Shown one piece after another: positions 28,686 to 37,340 of a DNA stretch of 64,000 nucleotides. The stretch comes from Rubrivivax sp. (GTDB lineage Bacteria; Pseudomonadota; Gammaproteobacteria; Burkholderiales; Burkholderiaceae_C). The position numbers and the translations under genes were made by a program. The notes beneath the pieces were generated by a model that saw nothing but the letters and a program-made list of their open reading frames with translations, made no database searches and was not told where the DNA came from. The stretch spans positions 1 through 64,000 of the forward strand of contig JAEUPC010000069.1 of the NCBI GenBank assembly GCA_016789865.1, given 5' to 3'. Positions within the stretch are counted from its first letter, which is position 1. Every line of letters starts with the position of its first letter.

Positions 28686-30721
28686 ACGGCAACGCGCCCG
28701 CCCCCTCGTCGGCCGGTCCGGGCGGCACGGCCACCGCCGCCCACCCGCCGGTGGACGCGCAGCACCCGTGGCCCGGCCTGGCCGCCTACGACGAACGGGC
28801 GAGCGACTTCTTCAAGGGCCGCGAGGACGAAGCGCAGACCCTGGCCCGGTTGGTGCAGGCTTCCAACCTCGTCGTGCTGTACGGCCGCTCGGGCCTGGGC
28901 AAGAGCTCGCTGCTGCAGGCGGGGCTGTTTCCGCTGCTGCGAAAGGCCCGCATGCTGCCGGTGGGCCTGCGCGTGGACCACGGCGCCGGCGCGCCGGACG
29001 TGCTGGAACAGATCGCCCGCCGGCTGGCCGAGGAGGCCGCGCAGCACGCGCTGCAGCTCACGCCCCGCCGCGAAGGCGAGTCGCTGTGGCGCTGGCTGCA
29101 CCGCAGCGACTTCGAGCTTGCCACCCGCGACAACTGGCCGCTGCAGCCGGTGTTCGTGCTCGACCAGTTCGAGGAGGTGTTCGCGCACCATGAACGCAGC
29201 GGCGAGCGCGTGCGCGCCACGCTGGCGGCGCTGGCCGACCTGGCCGACAACCGCATCAGCCACGAGGTGGCCGGCGACCGCGAAGCCGCACGCGGGCTGG
29301 AACTGGCGCGGCACAACTACCGCATGCTGTTCTCGTTCCGCGAGGACTACCTGCCCGAGATCCGCGTCTGGGAACGCACCCTGCCCGCGCTGCTGCGCCA
29401 CTACCTGCGGCTGGAGCCGATGAGCGCGGCGCGCGCCGAGGCCGCCGTGCAGGCCGCCGGCACCGCTGTGCTGGCCGAAGGCGCCGCCGGGGCCATCGTG
29501 CGCTTCGTCGGCAACCTGGGCGCCGCCGGCCGCGCCGGCCGCGACGACATCGAGCCCGTGCTGCTGAGCCTGACGTGCACCCGGCTGAACCTGCGCCGCG
29601 GCAGCCAGCGCATCGACGCCAGGCTGGTCGACGCAGCCGGCCCCAACATCCTGCAGGACTTCTACGCCGAGGCGCTGGCCGGCATGCCCGAGCGCGTGCA
29701 CCGCTTCATCGAAGGCCATCTCATCCAGGGCGAGCGCGCGCGCGGCAGCTACGCGCGCGACGAGGCACTGGCCGCCGGGCTGCTGACCGAGGACGAGCTC
29801 GACTGCCTGACGCGCGAGCGCCGGCTGCTGCGCATCGAGAGCCAGGGCGACGCGCCGCGCGTCGAACTCATTCACGACCGCCTGGTCGACGTGGTGCGCG
29901 TGGCGCGGGACCGGCATGCCGCGCTGCAGGCCGCCCAGCACGCCACCGAGGCCGAGCGGCGCGAAGCCACCGAGCGCCTGGCCGCGCAGGCCGTGCAGCT
30001 GCGACGCAACCGCAACTGGCTCATCGGCGCGCTGGCGGGTGTGGCGGTGCTGCTGGTGGCGGTGGCGCTGGTGGCGCGCACGGCCTGGCGCAACAGCGAA
30101 TGGGCCCAGGCCAACGCCACTGCCGCGCGTGCGGCTGCGTCGGCCGCGCAGGCTGCGGAACGCCGGGCCAAGGCTGAAGAGCTGCGGGCCACCCAGGCGC
30201 GCAAGGAGGCCGAGGAAGCCGCCGGGCAGCTCAAGCAGCAGCTGGACTTCTTCGCCTTCAATGTCACCGGCAATCTCAGGGCCGAGCAGCTGATCGCCAA
30301 GTCGCGCGAAGCCGACCAGGCGCTGCAGGCCTTGCTGGCCACGCAGACCGAGCGCGATGCCCAGCGGCACGCCCGCACGCGCCTGGAGATCTGGGCCAAG
30401 GAGATCGACGGCCCGCGTGTGCGCAACGCGGTGGCCGACCTGGGCTTCGACACCGCCGTGCGGGTGGCCAACGTCACCGACGTGGCCACCAATGCGCTGT
30501 GGATGGGCTGCGGCGCCCATGTCGAGGACCTGCGGCTGGTGGCGCTGGCGCTGCTGCGCGCCGGCGTCACGCTGCGCTGGATGGGCGCGGTCCCCGAGGC
30601 CAATGTCAACCGGGGCGCCACGCTCGTGCAGGTGGGGGCGGGGCAGCCGTTCGTCGGCCTGCCGGCACTCGGTGTCGACAAGGTCAAGGGCTTCGCCAAC
30701 CCCTGCCCGCCGGCCCGCTGA
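28682..30721 (+). CDS. membrane-anchored STAND-type P-loop ATPase, partner of SIR2-TIR
   Basis: The protein is 679 aa. HPWPGLAAYDERASDFFKGRE opens the domain in the manner of novel STAND NTPase 1 (nSTAND1) proteins. Walker A is GRSGLGKSS (68-76) and Walker B VFVLDQFEE (157-165). A helical winged region follows with LIHDRLVDVVR near residue 400, a characteristic STAND segment. A charged coiled coil leads to one membrane helix at about residues 446-468, then a second long coiled coil, and a C-terminal domain of about 100 residues (from VRNAVADLGFDTAV) that I do not recognise. WD40, TPR or ankyrin sensor repeats, common in this family, are absent. STAND proteins oligomerise on ligand binding, and here the effector would be the separately encoded SIR2-TIR protein. 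Confidence 0.8.
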   Translation: MNGNAPAPSSAGPGGTATAAHPPVDAQHPWPGLAAYDERASDFFKGREDEAQTLARLVQASNLVVLYGRSGLGKSSLLQAGLFPLLRKARMLPVGLRVDHGAGAPDVLEQIARRLAEEAAQHALQLTPRREGESLWRWLHRSDFELATRDNWPLQPVFVLDQFEEVFAHHERSGERVRATLAALADLADNRISHEVAGDREAARGLELARHNYRMLFSFREDYLPEIRVWERTLPALLRHYLRLEPMSAARAEAAVQAAGTAVLAEGAAGAIVRFVGNLGAAGRAGRDDIEPVLLSLTCTRLNLRRGSQRIDARLVDAAGPNILQDFYAEALAGMPERVHRFIEGHLIQGERARGSYARDEALAAGLLTEDELDCLTRERRLLRIESQGDAPRVELIHDRLVDVVRVARDRHAALQAAQHATEAERREATERLAAQAVQLRRNRNWLIGALAGVAVLLVAVALVARTAWRNSEWAQANATAARAAASAAQAAERRAKAEELRATQARKEAEEAAGQLKQQLDFFAFNVTGNLRAEQLIAKSREADQALQALLATQTERDAQRHARTRLEIWAKEIDGPRVRNAVADLGFDTAVRVANVTDVATNALWMGCGAHVEDLRLVALALLRAGVTLRWMGAVPEANVNRGATLVQVGAGQPFVGLPALGVDKVKGFANPCPPAR

Positions 30722-30764
30722 GCGACCGGCGGCGCGCAGTGCCGGCCTTACGCGCGGGCGCGCG

Positions 30765-31745
30765 TCAGTCCAGCTTGCCGATGCGCCGCACGGCCTCGAC
30801 CATCACCTTCGCGTCGGCTGCCCAGTAGCCGGCGAAATCGGGCGCGTCGAGGTACTCGATCGGGCTGCCCGCGCGGCCGATGGTGCCCAGCACCTGCGGA
30901 TCGGCCGCCACCTTGCGCGCCGCGTCGCGCAGCCGCTGCACCACCGGCGCCGGCGTGCCGGCCGGCACGAAGAGGGCCGACCACTGCGCAAACTGCACCG
31001 CGTGGCCGCTTTGCTTCAAGCTCGGCACCTCGGGCAACGAGGCCAGCGGCTTGTCGCCCCAATGCGCCAGCGCGCGCAGCTTGCCGGACTTGATGTGCGA
31101 GACGATGCTGGCCGGGCCGCTGGCCAGCGCATCGACCTGCCCGCCCAGCAGCGCCAGCACCGCCGGCCCGGCGCCGGTGTACGGGATGTGCACCATGCGA
31201 AAGCCCGCGCTCGCCTTCAGCATCTCCATCGGCACATGCATCGTGCCGTAGTTGCCCGAGCTGCCGTAGTTGAAGGCGCCGGGTTTGTTCTTCATATCGG
31301 CGAGGAATTCGTCCAGCGTCTTCCACGGCGCCTCGGCGCGCACCACCAGCACGGTGGGGTCGGCGGTGAAGCGCGCGATCGGCACGAACTGCTCGATCGT
31401 GTAGACGGGCTTGCGGCCATACACCGCATCGGCCTCGGGCAGGATGGAGATCGAGCTCAGCGACAACAGCAGCGTGTGGCCGTCGGCGGCGGCCTTGGCG
31501 GCTTCACCGATGCCCAAGGCACCGCCGGCACCCGCACGGTTGTGCACCACCACCGGCTGCTTCAGCTCGCGCGCCAATGCCTCGGCCACCGGCCGGGCCA
31601 CGGTGTCGGCCACGCCGCCGGGCGGGAAAGGCACGATCATCGTCAGCGGCTTGTCGGGCCACGGGCTCGACTGCGCCTGCGCGCCGGCCGCGAAGGCGAG
31701 AACGGCGGCACAAAGCGCCACGGAACTGCGCGGGGTCCAGGGCAT
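30765..31745 (-). CDS. Bug family periplasmic receptor (tripartite tricarboxylate transporter type)
   Basis: The protein is 326 aa. A Sec signal ends at GAQAQ, and the mature part begins WPDKPLTMIVPFPPGG, the standard Bug opening. AGAGGALGIGEAAKAAADGHTLL, the Tyr-rich GSSGNYGTMHVPMEML and HIPYTGAGPAV are the ligand-pocket segments. Bug proteins bind carboxylates or other small acids in the periplasm. An in-frame GTG at 31748 with AGGAG eight bases upstream may be the true start, adding one residue. No TctA/TctB permease genes occur nearby. It is divergent from the next Bug gene and converges on the STAND gene. Confidence 0.9.
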   Translation of the reverse strand: MPWTPRSSVALCAAVLAFAAGAQAQSSPWPDKPLTMIVPFPPGGVADTVARPVAEALARELKQPVVVHNRAGAGGALGIGEAAKAAADGHTLLLSLSSISILPEADAVYGRKPVYTIEQFVPIARFTADPTVLVVRAEAPWKTLDEFLADMKNKPGAFNYGSSGNYGTMHVPMEMLKASAGFRMVHIPYTGAGPAVLALLGGQVDALASGPASIVSHIKSGKLRALAHWGDKPLASLPEVPSLKQSGHAVQFAQWSALFVPAGTPAPVVQRLRDAARKVAADPQVLGTIGRAGSPIEYLDAPDFAGYWAADAKVMVEAVRRIGKLD

Positions 31746-31888
31746 CACGAGCGCTTCTCCTTGCAATCTCTCGATCGAAGTTTCTTGGTTTCCCAAGGGG
31801 AGGCACGGGCGGTGATTCCCCCGATGCCATGCCGCAGTCGGCGGGTCGATGCTACGGTGCTGCGCCGCGCCGGCGCCCCGAGGTTGCC
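31746..31888. promoter_or_regulatory. divergent promoter region between two Bug genes
   Basis: It carries two short inverted repeats: TCGATCGA (31771-31778) and CTTGG/CCAAG arms around four bases (31784-31797). Either could be an operator for a shared regulator, but no regulator gene is adjacent and no clear -35/-10 pair is visible. Confidence 0.25.
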
Positions 31889-32932
31889 ATGACCGCCGAT
31901 CTGCCCGCCGCCCTGTCAGCCCGTCGCCCCCCTGGCCTGCCCACCCGGCCCCGTGCACGCGCCGCCTGCGTGGCCGGCGTCATGCTGTCGGTCGCTGCCG
32001 GCTGGCTGCTCGCCGCGCCCGCGGCAATGGCGCAGGACTACCCCACGCGCCCGGTGCGCCTGATCGTGCCCTTCGCCCCCGGCGGCTCGGCCGATGTGTT
32101 CGGCCGCTTCGTCGCGCAGCGCCTGCAGGAAAGTCTCGGCCACAGCTTCGTCGTCGACAACCGCCCCGGCGGCGGCTCGATCATCGGCACCGATGCGGTG
32201 GCCAAGGCCGCACCCGACGGCCACACGCTGCTGGTGATGAGCAACACGCACACGGTCAACGAGTCGCTCATCCCGACCAAGCCGTTCCAGCTGATGCGCG
32301 ACTTCGCGCCGGTGGCGCCGCTGAACGCCAGCGACCTGGTACTGGTGGCCAAGCCGGCGCTGCCGGCGAACAACCTCGGTGACCTGCTCAAGCTCGCGAA
32401 GTCGCGCCCGGGCGCCCTGTCGTACGCCAGCTCCGGCCCCGGCACGCCGTACCACATGGCCGGCGAGCTGCTCAAGGCGATGGCCGGCATCTACGTCGTG
32501 CACATCCCCTACCGCGGCAGCGCCGGCGCGCGCACCGACGTGCTCGGCGGCCAGGTCGACATGATGTTCGACGCCATCCCGACGATGGCCGAGCACGCCC
32601 GCAGCGGCAAGGTCAAGGCGCTGGCCACCACCGGCCGCGCCCGCTCGGCCGTGATGCCCGACGTGCCCACGCTGCACGAGGCCGGCGTGCCCAACTACGA
32701 AGCAACGTTGTGGCTGGGCGTCATGGCGCCCAAGGGCACGCCGGCGGCCATCGTGCAGAAGCTGAATGCCGAGATCGCCAAGATCACCTCGAACCCCGAC
32801 GTGCGCCGCAGCTGGGCCGCGCAGGGCACGGCGGCGATGACGATGAACGTCGAGGAGTTCACCCGCCACCTGGAGGGCGACATCGCCAAGTGGGCGCACA
32901 TCGTCAAGGTCTCGGGGGCGAAGGCGGAATGA
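31889..32932 (+). CDS. Bug family periplasmic receptor
   Basis: The protein is 347 aa. A GAGG stands five bases before ATG. A long N-region precedes the signal (LSVAAGWLLAAPAAMAQ), and the mature protein opens YPTRPVRLIVPFAPGGSADV. NRPGGGSIIGTDAVAKAAPDGHTLL, ASSGPGTPYHMAGELL and VPTLHEAGVPNYEA are standard Bug segments. The ligand is likely a small carboxylate. Its last four bases overlap the start of a ModA-like gene, so the two are probably translated together, which hints at a shared ligand or function. Confidence 0.9.
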   Translation: MTADLPAALSARRPPGLPTRPRARAACVAGVMLSVAAGWLLAAPAAMAQDYPTRPVRLIVPFAPGGSADVFGRFVAQRLQESLGHSFVVDNRPGGGSIIGTDAVAKAAPDGHTLLVMSNTHTVNESLIPTKPFQLMRDFAPVAPLNASDLVLVAKPALPANNLGDLLKLAKSRPGALSYASSGPGTPYHMAGELLKAMAGIYVVHIPYRGSAGARTDVLGGQVDMMFDAIPTMAEHARSGKVKALATTGRARSAVMPDVPTLHEAGVPNYEATLWLGVMAPKGTPAAIVQKLNAEIAKITSNPDVRRSWAAQGTAAMTMNVEEFTRHLEGDIAKWAHIVKVSGAKAE

Positions 32933-33693
32933 TCGCGGCGGGCAGCGGCGGCATGACCGCTCGGCGCACCGACAACGCAGCGCAGTTGCCGCGCCTGGCG
33001 TTCCTGAGCGCCGGCGCGGCGCAAGGCCTGGTGCAGGCGCTGCAGCCGGCTTTCGAGGCCGGCGGCGGACCGCCGTTGGCCGGGCGGTTCGGCGCCGTGG
33101 GGGCGATGAAGGACGCCCTGCTCACCGCCGCCGAGGCCTGCGATCTTTTCATCAGCACCGACACGATGGTTCGCGAGCTGATCGCCGCCGGGCACCTCGC
33201 CGCCGGCAGCGCGGTGCCCATCGGCCATGTGCCCACCGGCGTGGCAGTGGGTGCAGGTGCCGCGCTGCCGGACATCGGCAGCGCCCAGGCATTGCGCAGC
33301 GCGCTGGCTGGGGCCACGGCGCTGTACTTCCCCGACCCCGAACGCGCCACCGCCGGCATCCACTTCGCCCGCGTGCTCGGCGAACTCGGCCTGACCGAAA
33401 GCACGCGCGCACGCTGGCGCACCTACCCCAACGGCGCGACGGCGATGCGCGAACTCGCCGCCGGAGGCCCGGTCGGGGCCATCGGCTGCACGCAGTGGAC
33501 CGAGATCCTGCTCACCCCCGGCGTGCAGCCGGTGGCGTTGCTGCCCTCGCCGTACGGGCTGGCCACGCTGTACACCGCGGCCGTGGCAGCCCGCGCGCAG
33601 TCGCCGGCCGCGGCCGCGCGCCTGGCCACGTGGCTGGGCGCCACCGAACATGCGGCGCTGCGCGCCCGATGCGGCTTCGAGGCGACCGCCTGA
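32929..33693 (+). CDS. ModA-like substrate-binding domain protein without a signal peptide
   Basis: The protein is 254 aa. The fold pattern is that of a type 2 periplasmic binding protein, ModA/SBP_bac_11 branch: LAFLSAGAAQGLVQALQPAF, then LFISTDTMVRELIAAG and ALYFPDPERATAGIHFARVL. All begin as in mature receptors, but no hydrophobic export signal precedes them. ATG 32929 overlaps the Bug stop by four bases, and ATG 32953 is an alternative. Without export it would act in the cytoplasm, possibly as a sensor or a binding subunit of something else. The ligand is unknown. Confidence 0.65.
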   Translation: MIAAGSGGMTARRTDNAAQLPRLAFLSAGAAQGLVQALQPAFEAGGGPPLAGRFGAVGAMKDALLTAAEACDLFISTDTMVRELIAAGHLAAGSAVPIGHVPTGVAVGAGAALPDIGSAQALRSALAGATALYFPDPERATAGIHFARVLGELGLTESTRARWRTYPNGATAMRELAAGGPVGAIGCTQWTEILLTPGVQPVALLPSPYGLATLYTAAVAARAQSPAAAARLATWLGATEHAALRARCGFEATA

Positions 33694-33774
33694 CCGCAGC
33701 GTCGCAGGTCTGCACAGTTCCGCCCGCCGCCCGCCGCCCTCCACCCGCCTCGCGCCCGTCACGAAGGAAGCCGC

Positions 33775-34752
33775 ATGCAGCGCCGCCATCTTCTCACCAC
33801 CCTGCCGGCGCTGGCCGCCGCACCGTTCGCGCGCGCGCAGCCGGCGTTCCCCGCCCGGCCCCTGCGCTACGTGGTCCCGGTGGCGGCCGGCGGCGGCAGC
33901 GACCTCGTGGGCCGCACGGTGTGCGAGCGCTGGGCACGCCAGCTCGGGCAGAACATCGTGGTCGAGAACATCGGCGGCGGCGGCGGCGCCATCGCCTGCC
34001 AGGCGGTGGCCAAGGCGGCGCCCGACGGCTACACGCTGCTGCAGGGTTATGTGGCCACCCACGGCACGAGCCCGGCCACGCGCAGCAAGCTGCCCTACGA
34101 CGCCCTGCGCGACTTCACGCCGGTGGGCATGATCGGCGGCACGCCCAATGTGCTGGTGGTGAATGCCGCGCTGCTCGGCGGCGTGCAGACCGTGGCGCAG
34201 TTCGTCGCCCACCTGAAGGCCAACCCGGGGCGTGTCAACTACGGCTCGGCGGGGCAGGGCTCGCTGACGCACCTGACGATGGAGCTGTTCAAGCAGGCCA
34301 GCGGCACCTTCGCACTGCACATCCCCTACCGCGGCATCGCGCCGGCGTTCACCGACCTGCTGGGCGGCCAGACGCAGGCGATGTTCCCGGGGCTGGCCGC
34401 GGCGCTGCCGCACATCCGTTCGGGCCGCGTGCGGCCGCTGGCCGTCACCGGTGCCACGCGGCACCCGGTGCTCAAGGACGTGCCCACGCTCGTCGAGGCC
34501 GGCTTCCCGGGCTTCGATGCGCTGCAGTGGTACGGCGTGGTCGGCCCCGCGGGCCTGCCGCCGGCCATCACCCGGGTTCTCAACGACACGTTGAACGCCG
34601 TGCTCACCGGCGGTGACCTGCGCGACAAGCTCGCCGCCGAAGCCGTGGAGCCGCTGCCGATGGCCCCCGAGGCCTTCGGCAGCTTCATCCGCGCCGACAT
34701 CGAGCGTTGGACTCACCTGGCGCGCGAACGCAAGATCCAGCTCGACGATTGA
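33775..34752 (+). CDS. Bug family periplasmic receptor
   Basis: The protein is 325 aa with GGAAG upstream of ATG. The short signal MQRRHLLTTLPALAAAPFARAQ has two arginines and could use Sec or Tat. The mature part starts FPARPLRYVVPVAAGGGSDLV. IGGGGGAIACQAVAKAAPDGYTLL and HIPYRGIAPAFTDLLGGQ are typical ligand-pocket segments. It precedes an MmgE/PrpD gene on the same strand, so the ligand may be a dicarboxylate or tricarboxylate that PrpD-type enzymes handle, though that is inferred from order only. Confidence 0.9.
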   Translation: MQRRHLLTTLPALAAAPFARAQPAFPARPLRYVVPVAAGGGSDLVGRTVCERWARQLGQNIVVENIGGGGGAIACQAVAKAAPDGYTLLQGYVATHGTSPATRSKLPYDALRDFTPVGMIGGTPNVLVVNAALLGGVQTVAQFVAHLKANPGRVNYGSAGQGSLTHLTMELFKQASGTFALHIPYRGIAPAFTDLLGGQTQAMFPGLAAALPHIRSGRVRPLAVTGATRHPVLKDVPTLVEAGFPGFDALQWYGVVGPAGLPPAITRVLNDTLNAVLTGGDLRDKLAAEAVEPLPMAPEAFGSFIRADIERWTHLARERKIQLDD

Positions 34753-34785
34753 GCGCGCCGCCGCACCGAACTGCCAGCCACCCGC

Positions 34786-34841
34786 ACGCCCGCACGCCCG
34801 CACGCCCGAACGCCCGAACGCCCGAACGCCCGAACGCCCGC
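34786..34841. repeat. 8-base tandem repeat, seven copies, in the prpD leader
   Basis: Seven copies of ACGCCCGA/ACGCCCGC lie head to tail between the Bug stop (34752) and the ATG of the MmgE/PrpD gene (34857), ending 15 bases before the start codon. An 8-base unit next to a start can change length by slippage and alter leader spacing. Confidence 0.9.
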
Positions 34842-34856
34842 AAGCAAGCACGCAGC

Positions 34857-36233
34857 ATGGCCCGCAATACCACCGTCGCCGCCGACACCGGCGCACCGCC
34901 CGTCACGCGCGATCTTGCGCGTTTCGTCACGCAGCACCCCTCACGCGGCTGGGGCGACGCCGTCGAGCATGAGGCGCATCGCACCTTTGTCAACTGGCTG
35001 GGCTGCGCGGTCGGCGCGGCGCACCACGAGAGCGTCAGCGCCGCGCTGGCCGCCGTGCAGGTGCTGCAGCCGGCGCCGCAGGCCACCGTGCTCGGCCGCC
35101 ACGAGCGCGTGGACATCGCCAGCGCCGCGCTCGTCAACGGCATTGCCTCGCACACCTTCGACTTCGACGACACGCACCTGAAGACCATCATCCACCCGGG
35201 CGGCCCGGTGGCCAGCGCCCTGCTCGCGTTGGCCGAGCTGAAGGGCGAGGCGGTCAACGGCCGCGGGCTGGTCGACGCGCTGGTGCTCGGCATCGACGTC
35301 GCCTGCCGCGTCGGCAACGCCGTCTACCCCGAGCACTACGACCGCGGCTGGCACATCACCGGCTCCACCGGCATGCTGGGCGCCGCCGCCGGCTGCGCGC
35401 GGCTGCTCGGCCTGAGCGAGCAGCAAGCGACGATGGCGCTGGGCATCGCAGCCAGCCAGCCGGTGGGCCTGCGCGAACAGTTCGGCTCGATGACCAAGCC
35501 GCTTCACCCCGGCGCCGCCGCGCGCGCCGGGCTGATGGCCGCGCTGATGGCACAGCACGGCTTCACCGCCAGCCCGCGCGCGCTGGAGGCCCCGCGCGGC
35601 CTGATGCAGGTCTTCTCCACCAAGTGCGACTGGCGCGAGATCGGCGGCGAGATCGGCTCGCGCTTCGAGATCAGCTTCAATACCTACAAGCCGTTCGCCT
35701 GCGGCATCGTCATCCACCCCAGCATCGAAGCCTGCGTGCAGCTGCGCGCGCAGGGCATCAGCGCCGCCGACATCGAACGCATCGAGCTGAAGGTGCATTC
35801 GCTGGTGCTCGAACTCACCGGCAACAAAGAGCCCGCCGACGGCCTGCAGGCCAAGTTCAGCGTCTACCACGGCTGCGCCGCGGGCCTGGTGTTCGGCCGT
35901 GCCGGCGAGCACGAGTTCGACGACGCGGTGGTCAACCGCGCCGACATCGTGGAGCTGCGCAGCAAGGTGGTGGCCACGGTGAATGCCGGCATCGCCGAAG
36001 ACGAGTGCCGGCTGGCCGCCGTGCTGCGCGACGGCCGCCGCATCGACGTGCACATCCAGCACGCCGTGGGGTCGCTCGAGAGGCCGATGAGCGACGCGGC
36101 GCTGGAAGCGAAGTTCCATTCGCTCGCCGACCCCGTGCTCGGCACGCAGCGCAGCACGGCGTTGCTGCAGGCTGCCTGGCAGGTGGGGCAGGCGCCGCAG
36201 CTGCCCCCGCTGGCCGCGCTGGCGCGGCCCTGA
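34857..36233 (+). CDS. MmgE/PrpD family protein (2-methylcitrate dehydratase-like)
   Basis: The protein is 458 aa, the usual family length. FVNWLGCAVGAAHHE, the His-rich FDFDDTHLKTIIHPGGPVAS and SMTKPLHPGAAARAGLMAA are the conserved active-site stretches. SFNTYKPFACGIVIHPSIEA follows in the lid domain. The family includes 2-methylcitrate and cis-aconitate processing enzymes. Beside Bug receptors it is probably a dehydratase or decarboxylase-type enzyme for an imported carboxylate, since prpB/prpC are absent. The start codon follows an 8-base repeat. Confidence 0.87.
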   Translation: MARNTTVAADTGAPPVTRDLARFVTQHPSRGWGDAVEHEAHRTFVNWLGCAVGAAHHESVSAALAAVQVLQPAPQATVLGRHERVDIASAALVNGIASHTFDFDDTHLKTIIHPGGPVASALLALAELKGEAVNGRGLVDALVLGIDVACRVGNAVYPEHYDRGWHITGSTGMLGAAAGCARLLGLSEQQATMALGIAASQPVGLREQFGSMTKPLHPGAAARAGLMAALMAQHGFTASPRALEAPRGLMQVFSTKCDWREIGGEIGSRFEISFNTYKPFACGIVIHPSIEACVQLRAQGISAADIERIELKVHSLVLELTGNKEPADGLQAKFSVYHGCAAGLVFGRAGEHEFDDAVVNRADIVELRSKVVATVNAGIAEDECRLAAVLRDGRRIDVHIQHAVGSLERPMSDAALEAKFHSLADPVLGTQRSTALLQAAWQVGQAPQLPPLAALARP

Positions 36234-36302
36234 CGCGCATCCCGACGTCGCCATGCGTCGCCCCGCAGGCTTGCGCAGCACCCACCGACCCCGTTGCGCG
36301 CC

Positions 36303-37325
36303 ATGAAAGACCCCATGACTCACACCATGACCCGCCGCCGGACCCACCCTGCCGCTTGCCTGTTGGCCTTCGGGCTGTAGCTGCCCGTCGTGGCGCCGGC
36401 TCAGCAGCCGGCGGGCGCGGGTGCCGCCGACTACCCCAGCCGCCCGGTGCGCGTCATCGTGCCCTTCTCGCCCGGCGGTGCCGTCGACGGCCCGACGCGC
36501 GCCGTGGCCGCCGAGCTGGGCCGCCGCCTGAAGCAGCAGTTCATCATCGAGAACAAGCCCGGCGCCGGCGCCACCATCGGCGCCGAGCAGGTGGCCAAGG
36601 CGCCGCCCGACGGCTACACGCTGCTGCTGGCCTCGCAGACCAATGCCATCAGCGCCACGCTGTACCCGAAGCTCGCGTTCGCGCCGTTGGACGACTTCGC
36701 CGGCATCTCGCTGCTGGGCCGCGAGCCCGGCGTGCTCGTCGTGCATCCCGGCCTGCCGGCGCGCAATGTCGCCGAGCTCGTCGCAATGGCCAAGGAACGC
36801 AACGGCAACCTGAACTACGCGAGTTCGGGCAACGGCAGCGGGCAGCACCTGTTCATGGCCATGTTCGCCAGCATGGCCGGCATCAGGCTCACCCACGTGC
36901 CCTACCGCGGCAGCGGACAGGCCACCACCGATCTGCTGGCCGGCACCGTGCCGATGGCCTTTCCGGGCAGCGCCGGCATGGTCAAGCACATCCAGGCCGG
37001 CAAGCTGCGCGCGCTGGCGGTGAGCGGCACCCAGCGCGCACCGAACCTGCCCGAGGTGCCCACCCTGGCCGAGGCCGGGTTGCCCGGGTACTCGGCCTAC
37101 GTGTGGATGGGGCTGCTGGCGCCCAAGGGCACGCCGCAGGCCATCATCGACAAGCTGCATGCCGAGGTGAAGGCCGCCCTCGCCGCGCCCGAGGTGCGCA
37201 CGTATTTCGCCGAGGCCGGCATCGAGGTGGCCGGCAGCACGCCGGCCGAGATGGACGCCTACTTCCGCGAGGAGCGCGACCGCTGGGCGCGCGTGATCAA
37301 GGAAACCGGCGCGAAGATCGACTGA
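36303..37325 (+). pseudogene. Bug family receptor with a stop codon inside the signal peptide
   Basis: From ATG 36303 (alternatives at 36315 and 36327) the frame gives a normal signal start, MTRRRTHPAACLLAFGL, then TAG at 36378-36380, then LPVVAPAQQ and a full, intact Bug protein beginning YPSRPVRVIVPFSPGGAVDG and ending ETGAKID at 37325. The signal is thus cut by one amber codon. The body is undamaged, with the usual ligand segments NKPGAGATIGAEQVAKAPPDGY and HVPYRGSGQATTDLLAG. Explanations are a recent nonsense mutation, a base-call error, or restart at GTG 36390, which would give a cytoplasmic protein with no export signal. The alpha/beta hydrolase gene follows after 15 bases. Confidence 0.75.
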
Positions 37326-37340
37326 AGAGGACCCTCATCC

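Noticed and set aside
34786..34841. Possible iteron-type replication origin
   Set aside because: The units are only 8 bases, no replication initiator gene is near and the context is chromosomal metabolism genes.
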